Part shown: one piece after another, positions 57,365-64,000 of the stretch | How positions within the stretch are numbered: the stretch's first letter is position 1 | Layout: every line of letters begins with the position of its first letter | NCBI RefSeq assembly: GCF_048595595.1 | Contig: NZ_CP184347.1 | Direction: 5' to 3' (one strand) | DNA: 64,000 nucleotides | Origin: Bacteroides pyogenes_A | Lineage (GTDB): Bacteria > Bacteroidota > Bacteroidia > Bacteroidales > Bacteroidaceae | The notes under the pieces: generated by a model | The model's database searches: none | What the model was told of the DNA's origin: nothing | What the model saw: only the letters and a program-made list of their open reading frames with translations | Made by a program: the position numbers and the translations under genes

Positions 57365-57678
57365 TTGAATCGTTTTATAATGGTTGAATAGGTGCGAGCT
57401 TGCGAGTACCGCACCGGCGAGGGAACTGAGCAAGCGAGAGTGCCAATGTACAACCGTAACGCAGTGAGGTTATACCTTGGCATATCTCGCAACAGTTACC
57501 TGTTGATGCTTCACGGCAAGCCATATCGGATGCGTATAGTGAACTGGCACTCGGATCGGAAACATAGGATGATATGAGCCTCTAAAAGAGGGGAGAATAT
57601 GAATATCTCACATGATGTCTTCCTGCCGACTTTGCTTTATTCTTATATATACGCCCCGACAATAAAGTAAAGTTGAAC
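57365..57678. other. Probable origin-of-transfer region
   Basis: This gene-free stretch lies between the upstream end of the mob operon and the RepA-like ATPase gene. It is packed with inverted repeats: GGTGCG (57391-57396) with CGCACC (57410-57415), GCTTGC with GCAAGC (57430-57435), CAACAG-TTAC-CTGTTG (57490-57505), CCTCT-AAA-AGAGG (57579-57591), and ACTTTGCTTTATT (57629-57641) with AATAAAGTAAAGT (57661-57673, one mismatch). Position next to the mob genes and the dense secondary structure are what oriT regions of these elements show. The last repeat is related to the palindrome that ends direct repeats A and B. Confidence 0.65.
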
Positions 57679-58749
57679 TCAATAATGGTATTCTGGATTG
57701 AAGGCATAATCTTTCCCTTCTTTTATAACCATTTGTTTGTCGCTTAGCAATGTTGCGACCTTTACCGCCTTGTTATAACCGAGTTTTATACCCTGTAATC
57801 CGTAACCCTCTTTCAAGCGTTCTATATAATCATCGTAATTGCTGATGTTTCCATTGGCAAAAACGGCATCCAATGCTGGACGATGTACATTCTTTGGAAT
57901 CTCCTTGTCCGGATCGAACGGTCCTTTGGTTGGTCGTCCGGTCTTCTTCTCTTTGGGCAGATAGGACTCTACCGATTCGGGCATGGCTTCCTCGTTTATG
58001 CGGAAAGCGAAAGGTTCAAACTCATGGTCACGGATATGGACGGTTTCGACCACGCTTACAGTCTTGTCCTCTTTGTCCACTTCGATCTGCATGATGGTTT
58101 CCGCTTTGTTGTTGAGTTCCGTGCCGATGTGACCACGGGCATGTTCATCATTCTTGTTCTGATGCAAGACGGTATGGATATGGATTTGCCTGTCATCCGT
58201 CCACTGCATGAATTTGGAGATGATGTCGGTAGATTCGCTGGAGGAGTTGATGTCGTAAAGGAAATCACGAATGCCATCTATGATGACCAATCCCAAATCC
58301 GGTATTGTGCCAATGGCCTGTTCGACTATCGCCAGACGTAGTTTAGGGGAAAACTTGCGCAGAGCCAGCATAATCAGATTATCCGGATTCTTGTATTCCG
58401 GCAAGTCGGCCAAACGTAAGATGCGTTTCAATACCTGTTGGCAATGATACCGCCCCTGCTCTGTGTCTATATATAGAATCTTCCGCTTATTCTCAGGGAA
58501 CATAGACCGGTAATGAAGAACGGTGCTGCCACTCAATGCCGATGCGACAATGGCTGAAACGTTGAAAGTTTTCTTGCTTTTGGCTTTCCCGATGGAAGCG
58601 CTGAAGTTTCCCAATGTTCCGATAACAGTATCGTCCACCATCAGAACCACCGGGGAGTGTTCGTATGTACTTGTTACGCTTATTGTTGACTCCGCCATAT
58701 AAGCGGCCAATTCTTCCGGAGAAAGAATAATAGTGTCCGTCTTTTCCAT
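57679..58749 (-). CDS. RepA-like AAA_25 ATPase of the mobilizable element
   Basis: This 356-residue ATPase is of the RecA/RepA type. The P-loop appears as SIGKAKSKKTFNVS (about 52-65) and Walker B as LGLVIIDGIRDFLYD (about 152-166). TVLHQNKNDEHARGHIGTEL is the conserved region after it, and a basic linker KTGRPTKGPFDPDKE leads into a winged-helix-like C-terminus. Such proteins replicate or unwind mobile elements in Bacteroides. It starts 2 bases after the excisionase-like gene, in one operon. Confidence 0.85.
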   Translation of the reverse strand: MEKTDTIILSPEELAAYMAESTISVTSTYEHSPVVLMVDDTVIGTLGNFSASIGKAKSKKTFNVSAIVASALSGSTVLHYRSMFPENKRKILYIDTEQGRYHCQQVLKRILRLADLPEYKNPDNLIMLALRKFSPKLRLAIVEQAIGTIPDLGLVIIDGIRDFLYDINSSSESTDIISKFMQWTDDRQIHIHTVLHQNKNDEHARGHIGTELNNKAETIMQIEVDKEDKTVSVVETVHIRDHEFEPFAFRINEEAMPESVESYLPKEKKTGRPTKGPFDPDKEIPKNVHRPALDAVFANGNISNYDDYIERLKEGYGLQGIKLGYNKAVKVATLLSDKQMVIKEGKDYAFNPEYHY

Positions 58750-58751
58750 CG

Positions 58752-59126
58752 CTACCAGTTTTTAGAGTTCGGTTTACGGCGATGGGAGGCGAGCAAGGAC
58801 TCATTCTCGTCCTCGAAACTTTGCGGAACCGGATTCTTCCGGGAAGATTCCAGCCATCTATCCAGTTCGTCACGATAGATGTAGAGATGCTTTCCTTGTT
58901 TTATAACCGGAATATCGTCCTTCTTGACCTTGTAATAAAAGGTCGACAACGGCATTTTAAGATAGTTGCAAGCCTCCTGTACGGTCATGGGGACGTGCGT
59001 GTTCTCTTTGGTTTCGTACTGCTTGGAAAGTTTCTCCGTAAGCAGGATTTCCATACTTGCGATTCTGTCGCATAGTTCGCCTACCACAGTCGGCAGGTCG
59101 TTGAATGTCAGTTGGTCTTTTTCCAT
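58752..59126 (-). CDS. Excisionase-like helix-turn-helix protein
   Basis: The 124-residue protein has a short N-terminal helix and a MerR/HTH_17 DNA-binding domain (VPMTVQEACNYLKMPLSTFY, then YKVKKDDIPVIKQGKHLYIY, RDELDRWL). Proteins like this precede the RepA-like ATPase gene in Bacteroides mobilizable elements and regulate excision or the operon. It is complete. Confidence 0.85.
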   Translation of the reverse strand: MEKDQLTFNDLPTVVGELCDRIASMEILLTEKLSKQYETKENTHVPMTVQEACNYLKMPLSTFYYKVKKDDIPVIKQGKHLYIYRDELDRWLESSRKNPVPQSFEDENESLLASHRRKPNSKNW

Positions 59127-59225
59127 ATTATGACTATTTTAATCGTTTAACATGCTGCGAACCAACTCAATGAAACCTTGCAGAACAATACAGACCGGAT
59201 TAATTATTTCGTCTGCATACTTTTT

Positions 59226-60071
59226 TTATTGCGAGTCATCATTATCTACATCTAAATGGAAGCGATAGTCGCCTTTATCTGGTACATCAATGGGAATCTG
59301 GCTTGAGACATTATCCCGTAAATTAAGTTTAAGATATTCAAGGGTCGCGTTTACGAGTTCGTATGGAAATGATTTCTTGATAAAAACGGCTCTTTTCGCT
59401 AAGGGCACTCCCAAGCGTTCACCGACATTCCATGCCAAATGGCGAAGTCCCGGCTACCTCAGCGGATTGTCTATATTGGAACGAATCGGTTTATATGACT
59501 CAGGTTGATCGTAAGCCATATGCTCTATATTGGAAATGAGGGTGGCAATATCCTCTTTGGAGAGATAGGGGGCAGTCTTGACGGTTACATATTCCCGAAT
59601 CGCATCCATAATTTCCGCTTGCCTTTCAATTTCTTTCTTTTTGAGTTCCACCAATATGGAATCATATTTATTCAAATGAGAATCTTGCGGACAATCAGAG
59701 TTTACAGTATTTTGATTTGACTGTTGGGACGGAGGACACTCCTGTTCAGCCAAACCCATCGATTGCTCGATAGACAGTGTTTCAGTAGCATCCATAGATT
59801 CTATGGCGTTCTCTGATTTTACAATAGGGGTAGATGGCTCGCCAAAAGAGAAGTTGATAGGATTTTTTGTCAGCCATTTATAGAAAAATTTGTGCAGGAG
59901 TCCGCACAATATGATAGCTATTACCAGTTCAAGGATGACAGGAGTCGTTATGCGCATGATATTGATGTCATGGCAAAGGAAAAGATAAGTGTCTATGGCC
60001 GCATAAATGATAACGGACAGTACGAGGATAAAACTTATCTTTTTAGTCTGAATTTGTTTTTTATTCGTCAT
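59226..60071 (-). pseudogene. Membrane protein gene of the element, broken by an in-frame TAG
   Basis: Started at the ATG at 60071 (MTNKKQIQTKK), the frame encodes two membrane segments (about 12-30 and 44-62), a polar linker and a C-terminal domain, with TAG at 59454-59456 (about codon 206) after NIDNPLR. The same frame then continues as PGLRHLAWNVGERLGVPLAK and PDKGDYRFHLDVDNDDSQ to a normal stop, with no shift. A single change from CAG to TAG would explain it. Intact, the protein would be about 281 residues. The function is unknown; such membrane proteins often lie next to integrase genes in these elements. Confidence 0.8.
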
Positions 60072-60174
60072 GGTCTGCAAGTATTTGGAATCGTTTTGCG
60101 CTAAAGATATAATCGATATTCCAGATAGTTGCAATAAAAAGATTGATAGTTACCACGTATCATGCTAAATATCA

Positions 60175-60216
60175 CGGTCAGAGTATGATTTTTCACCTAA
60201 AATCATACTCTGACCG
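60175..60216. repeat. Perfect 18-bp inverted repeat between integrase and membrane-protein genes
   Basis: CGGTCAGAGTATGATTTT (60175-60192) and its exact complement (60199-60216) surround the loop TCACCT. It has no T-run of the kind a Rho-independent terminator would show on either side. It may be a recombinase or replication-protein site, or an RNA hairpin limiting read-through from the integrase gene. Confidence 0.8.
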
Positions 60217-60240
60217 CAGAAATCGGGGACAAAGCAGCTG

Positions 60241-61346
60241 TCAGTCTTGCCGTGTCAGGGTAATTTTCTTACTGGCTTCACGTTTGTTGGCATCCACGAC
60301 TTTGATATACCTTTGCGTGGTGGTGATACTCTTGTGCGCCATATGGTACGGATGTCCGTCCCGGCAGCTGCTTGTAGCGTTGCAAATGTTCTCCGGTACG
60401 AGTGAAATGTTATGTTCTTGGTAATTCCGGCAGAACGAATCCATTCTTTCATCGGTATTTGCGTCCAACTACGCATAAGTCCCTTGAATACCAAACCTTT
60501 CTTTTCAGAACTATAGCCTATCAATCCCAATGCTTCTTCGCTGATGGGAATGATGTCTTCCGCTTTGTTCTTCTGCGTAATGATGTGTACGCATTTCCCA
60601 CCGGCAGAATAGTCCACGATGTCTTCCCAACATAGCGAGAGAATGTCACTGATACGCAAGCTGGTCATGCAGGAAAACAGCGATGCCGTTTTCAGAATAG
60701 GCTTCTTACAAGGTGTCTCGGCCAATTTGTACAGTTCCTCAACAGACAGGGCCTCTTTTATTACATCTTCTGTCTCTATCTTTTCCAAGAAGTCATTGAC
60801 ATTGGTCTTTATCATCCCATTACGGTAGAGTATTTTCAGGAAACCTCTGAAAGTAGACCAATATCCTGATGCGGAGTTCCGTGTGATACGTCCGTTACGC
60901 CTTAGCTTCTTGGCACTCAGCAGATATTCCCGAAACTTGTTACAGAGGTCGATGTCAATCTCTTCAAAGGTGCATTTGCCATGTACGAAGTTATTGAAAT
61001 GCAGATAGACAAACTCCCATTTCTGGTCATGCTTACGGAGCTGCTTGCGATAATACTCCAGAAAGTCTGCCTTGAGTTTGTACTTGTCAAAGAAGTCATA
61101 CCGTTCATTGACTACCGACTCGAACCTGCGGCAACGGATGGCTTCGGCTTTCTCGGTCATAACCTCGTTGAAATTCTGTTCACGTTTGTTTCTCGGATTG
61201 GCATAGATATAAATACCAAGCGATTCATGACGGATAACTTTCATTGTCTCTTTGTCTCGATACCCCGGATAATAATCCAGATAGAAAGACATCATCCTGC
61301 CTTTTAGCGGACGTGTCCTTAATGTCACAGTCTTGCATTCATGCAT
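60241..61346 (-). pseudogene. Tyrosine integrase, frameshifted in the catalytic domain
   Basis: The first 331 residues or so follow a phage-type tyrosine recombinase: Arm-binding and SAM-like core-binding domains, catalytic Arg in SCMTSLRISDILSL, Lys in ITQKNKAEDIIP and HxxR in FHSYRRTFATLQAAAGTDIR. At about 60341-60347 the frame shifts. The normal ending continues in another frame as MAHKSITTTQRYIKVVDANK, with the second His (AHK) and the nucleophilic Tyr (QRY), to a stop at 60241. A few codons expected between GTDIR and MAHKS are missing, so a short deletion, not a multiple of three, explains the break. As it stands the protein lacks its Tyr nucleophile. Confidence 0.88.
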
Positions 61347-61462
61347 AATGTTATATTTTATGGTTATAATTAATTCGTCGGCGAAACTCTATAATGTAAT
61401 CATGCAGATTACCTACAGCAGGGATTAATTTTTGAATAATTTACGGATAGCCATAAATTAGA

Positions 61463-62341
61463 CTATTTGCGGACACCCATTACCCAGTCAAACTCCACTT
61501 TCAGGAATCTGACGAATCGTCCGTTCTTCTCACGGTTGATCCGATGGAATTGCAGAATACCGTAAACTGAATCACGAGAGAGTTTGAATTTCTCCATCGC
61601 CTCCTTGACGGTGTAGTATTCCGCCTTGCTCTCCTGTTCGGAACTCTTCGAGAGGTCGAAGTGGAGCTTTGAGTAGAATATCTGCCCATGCTTTTTCTTG
61701 GAGGGAATGTTGTTCCGATACACTTGCGAACGGATGGCGACACGTGTCATGCCGTACTTCTCCTGAATCTCTTCAGGTGTGTACCATTCGGTAAGGTCGG
61801 AATCCATCTCGTATTTGGCAAAGGCGGCATCGATATGTTTCTTGCTGTAATAGTTGAACTGGCGTATTCTCACCTTCGGCACTTTATGTTGCCGTGTGTA
61901 AGTCCACACCCATTTGGCGTTGACTTTATATTTTTCCGCAATCTCTTCGGCGGTGTAATACTCGGAGATGTTGAAGTCGTTTTTTGCAACCAGTCGTTCG
62001 TAAGGTTTGCTTTTGAGCATTAACTCTATGTCTGCACGCCTTACCAAAGCCATTCTTCCGCTAATTCGGGATGCTCTAAGTTTATCCTCTTTGACTAATT
62101 TATAAATGTACTGACGGCTTACGCCCATCAATCGGGCAGCCTGCGAGAAAGTGAAATATTCCTGCTTCTCCAGACTGGAGCGCAGCTCCTGCATTTCTTG
62201 AATATGGCGCAGTTCCATTTTGCGCTCCTTGATACGATGTTTGTAACCTCGCTTCGAGCATTGAGGGCTACAATAACAGGTCGTTGTTTTCTGTGCGATG
62301 AATGGTTTTCTGCACCATTGACAAATTCTCTTTACTTCCAT
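61463..62341 (-). CDS. Four-HTH DNA-binding regulator with N-terminal zinc ribbon
   Basis: This 292-residue protein starts with a Cys-rich zinc-ribbon-like segment (CQWCRKPF, CYCSPQC) and a basic helix, then carries four excisionase/MerR-like HTH units in a row: FSQAARLMGVSRQYIYKLVK, YTAEEIAEKYKVNAKWVWTY, YTPEEIQEKYGMTRVAIRSQ and YTVKEAMEKFKLSRDSVYGI. Each unit ends in a short wing with a basic patch. It could bind several adjacent sites at once, and such sites are seen just upstream (62382-62434). It probably controls excision or the integrase gene, which follows 116 bases downstream. Confidence 0.85.
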   Translation of the reverse strand: MEVKRICQWCRKPFIAQKTTTCYCSPQCSKRGYKHRIKERKMELRHIQEMQELRSSLEKQEYFTFSQAARLMGVSRQYIYKLVKEDKLRASRISGRMALVRRADIELMLKSKPYERLVAKNDFNISEYYTAEEIAEKYKVNAKWVWTYTRQHKVPKVRIRQFNYYSKKHIDAAFAKYEMDSDLTEWYTPEEIQEKYGMTRVAIRSQVYRNNIPSKKKHGQIFYSKLHFDLSKSSEQESKAEYYTVKEAMEKFKLSRDSVYGILQFHRINREKNGRFVRFLKVEFDWVMGVRK

Positions 62342-62381
62342 ATTTCCTATATCATTTTCTCTGTTTTTTTATTTCCCTTTT

Positions 62382-62434
62382 TGTCTACACATGTAAACCA
62401 CTGTCAACACACGTCAACTAATGCGTCACTGTGA
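62382..62434. promoter_or_regulatory. Direct repeats and palindrome upstream of the four-HTH gene
   Basis: TGTCTACACATGTAAAC (62382-62398) and TGTCAACACACGTCAAC (62402-62418) match at 14 of 17 positions and start 20 bases apart. The perfect palindrome GTCACTGTGAC follows (62424-62434). Tandem sites two helical turns apart fit binding by the multi-HTH protein or the integrase arm domain. The right end of the element probably lies between here and 62533. Confidence 0.55.
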
Positions 62435-62533
62435 CATTCGGGCTAACCGTGAATTTCTGTCGCGGTAGAAATATGATAGAAAAATATGGATAAAAACCGT
62501 TACTTCCAAATACGTACTGGAAAGTGTTAAAAC

Positions 62534-62564
62534 AATAAAGTCGCTGATATACAGCGACTTTATT
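62534..62564. terminator. Bidirectional terminator of mnmE
   Basis: A perfect 13-bp stem, AATAAAGTCGCTG and CAGCGACTTTATT with loop ATATA, has A/T ends that give a T-run on either strand. It lies 39 bases past the mnmE stop codon and shields the chromosome from the element. Confidence 0.9.
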
Positions 62565-62602
62565 CTAAATGATTATAGTTGGTTACGGCTGTTTACAAGC
62601 CA

Positions 62603-64000
62603 TCACTTGCCGATGCAAAAATTCTTAAATATATTCCGAAGCACCATGTCGTTTGTCACTTCGCCGGCTATATCGGAGATGTAGAAGATGCACTCGCGGA
62701 TGTCTTGCGAGAGGAAGTCGCCTGAGATTTGCGAGGCGAGACCGTCTTGTACGCGGCGGATGGCGTCCAACGCTTTGGTGAGAGCTTCGTAGTGGCGGAC
62801 GTTGGTCACGATGATGTCGTTTTGCGTCACAGAGGGCAGGCGAGCGGCATCCACCAACATTTGTTGGAGCTTGTCGGTATTCATGTGACGGCGTGCCGAC
62901 AGGAAGATGTGCACGGTGCTCTCTTCGGGGAAGTCCTTCAGCAGGGCGGAGAGCGATGTCTGCTCTTCCGTGTTTATCAGGTCGCATTTGTTGAATACGA
63001 CGATAAGACGTTTGCTTGCGCAGCGCGGAAGGATGCAGGGCGAGAGTTGGGCGATTTGCGAGGAGGCGCGTGAGGAGTCGACCATCCAAAGCACGATTTC
63101 CGCCTGATCGAGCTTCCGGAACGTACGTTCGATACCCAGACTCTCGATCGTGTCTTTGGTGTCGCGGATGCCTGCCGTGTCGATGAAACGGAAGGTGACG
63201 CCTCCGATGTTCACCGTGTCTTCTATCACGTCGCGCGTGGTGCCGTGGATGTCGCTCACAATCGCTTTCTCCTCATTCAGCAGCACGTTGAGCAGAGTCG
63301 ACTTGCCGGCATTGGTCTCGCCGATGATGGCTACGGGAACGCCGTTCTTGATGGCGTTGCCCACGCTGAACGAATGCGCCAGCCGGGTGATCACACGCTC
63401 TATCTCTCCGGCAAGGGCTTTCAGGGCGCTCCGGTCGGCAAACTCCACATCCTCTTCGCTGAAGTCGAGTTCGAGTTCGATCATCGAGGTGAAGTGGAGG
63501 AGCTTGTCCCGAAGTCTGGCGAGCTCCTTGCTGAAGCCGCCTCTCATCTGGTTCATCGCCAACCGGTGAGTGGCTGCCGAGGTGGAGGCGATCAGATCGG
63601 CCACCGCTTCCGCCTGACTTAGATCCATCTTGCCGTTCATAAACGCGCGCCGGGTATATTCTCCGGGCTCTGCCATGCGGCATCCTTTGCCGATGAGCAA
63701 CTGCAACACTTGCTGCAAGATGTAGGGCGAACCGTGGCAGGCTATCTCCGTGCAGTCTTCGCCGGTGTAGGAGTGGGGGGCGCGAAACAGGCTGACCAGT
63801 ACTTCGTCTACCACTTCGTCGCCGTCATATATGCGCCCGAAAGTGATTTTGTAAGCATCCTGCTTATCGAGAGGGCGGGAGCCTGTCGGTTTGAAGATGC
63901 TTCCGGTTATGGAAACCGCCTCCGGACCGGAGACGCGGATGATGCCGATGGCTCCTCCCTGTGCGGTAGCGATGGCGCAAATCGTATCGGTTGAAATCAT
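62603..64000 (-). CDS. mnmE: tRNA uridine-5-carboxymethylaminomethyl GTPase MnmE
   Basis: The 465-residue tRNA-modification GTPase works with MnmG on wobble uridine. The N-terminal tetrahydrofolate-binding domain (TICAIATAQGGAIGIIRVSG), helical domain and inserted G domain are present, with G1 GETNAGKSTLL, G3 DTAGI and G4 NKCD, and the invariant C-terminal FCIGK. The ATG is at the very last bases of the window, and the length is the family's normal size, so the gene appears complete. Confidence 0.97.
   Translation of the reverse strand: MISTDTICAIATAQGGAIGIIRVSGPEAVSITGSIFKPTGSRPLDKQDAYKITFGRIYDGDEVVDEVLVSLFRAPHSYTGEDCTEIACHGSPYILQQVLQLLIGKGCRMAEPGEYTRRAFMNGKMDLSQAEAVADLIASTSAATHRLAMNQMRGGFSKELARLRDKLLHFTSMIELELDFSEEDVEFADRSALKALAGEIERVITRLAHSFSVGNAIKNGVPVAIIGETNAGKSTLLNVLLNEEKAIVSDIHGTTRDVIEDTVNIGGVTFRFIDTAGIRDTKDTIESLGIERTFRKLDQAEIVLWMVDSSRASSQIAQLSPCILPRCASKRLIVVFNKCDLINTEEQTSLSALLKDFPEESTVHIFLSARRHMNTDKLQQMLVDAARLPSVTQNDIIVTNVRHYEALTKALDAIRRVQDGLASQISGDFLSQDIRECIFYISDIAGEVTNDMVLRNIFKNFCIGK

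Larger units (their letters stand above)
25097..62530. mobile_element. Defence island on a decayed mobilizable element (boundaries approximate)
   Basis: Between the core genes metH and mnmE lie about 37 kb carrying a mobilization backbone (54.2-62.3 kb: relaxase, accessory protein, RepA-like ATPase, excisionase-like protein, integrase, regulator) and a large defence cargo (25.1-54.1 kb). The mnmE terminator at 62534-62564 is core, which limits the right end. The left end is set only by the end of metH and the first direct repeat. The integrase, the mobilization accessory gene and a membrane-protein gene are all broken, so autonomous excision and mobilization are probably lost. The island may be a stack of several insertions rather than one unit. 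Confidence 0.65.

Noticed and set aside
57392..57577. 61-codon plus-strand frame in the oriT region
   Set aside because: It runs through several inverted repeats and has no recognisable domain, so the structure of the DNA explains the region better.
24765..62602. Attachment-site direct repeat at the island ends
   Set aside because: Short matches such as TTACTTCC (25031-25038 and 62500-62507) and CCGATGCA occur near both ends, but 8-base matches are expected by chance in stretches of this size.
1..64000. tRNA or rRNA genes
   Set aside because: No cloverleaf-like or rRNA-like sequence was seen in the intergenic stretches on either strand.

Overview
The window reads as a chromosome segment of a gut-type Bacteroidales bacterium (Bacteroides, Parabacteroides or a close relative). 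The evidence is a SusC/SusD pair, NigD-like and Yip1-like proteins, the GGGtGRT protein with its Fe-S scaffold partner, a MetH without its reactivation domain, several promoters with the Bacteroidetes -7 element TAnnTTTG, and IS5- and IS982-family insertion sequences.

Left part, 1 to about 25.0 kb, is ordinary chromosome. It holds a minus-strand susC-susD pair with a palindromic candidate operator in its leader, a BadF/BadG-type sugar kinase, a LuxR-type response regulator with a small membrane protein, an intact IS5-family element, a PBP1C/alpha-2-macroglobulin envelope-defence pair, the Fe-S scaffold/GGGtGRT operon, and plus-strand genes for a DMP19-like protein, a NigD-like lipoprotein, a Yip1 protein, SmpB and MetH.

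Middle and right part, about 25.1 to 62.5 kb, is an accessory island between two core genes, metH and mnmE. Its right third (54.2-62.3 kb, minus strand) is the backbone of a mobilizable element: relaxase, relaxosome accessory gene, RepA-like ATPase, excisionase-like HTH protein, tyrosine integrase and a four-HTH regulator, with a probable oriT region at 57.4-57.7 kb. Several backbone genes are broken. The accessory gene is split after codon 7 by an IS982-family element with a 6-bp target duplication, the integrase is frameshifted in its catalytic domain, and a membrane-protein gene carries an in-frame TAG. The element therefore looks grounded.

The cargo is a defence island. (1) 25.1-32.8 kb: a metallo-beta-lactamase-fold gene overlapping a giant trypsin-NACHT protein, between two diverged direct repeats of about 370-390 bp, with DUF4143-ATPase and nuclease-domain gene remnants beside them. 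(2) 33.0-34.9 kb, minus strand: two metallophosphoesterase genes (one with a premature stop) around a coiled-coil protein. (3) 35.4-54.1 kb, plus strand: one tight eleven-gene operon encoding an XRE regulator, PLD-like/SNF2 helicase, abortive-infection protein, DUF4391 protein, type III Mod, RhuM, type III Res, KAP ATPase, SF1 helicase with a DUF2726-like end, an unknown protein and a second RhuM. All of its reading frames are open. It is the best candidate here for an undescribed composite defence system.
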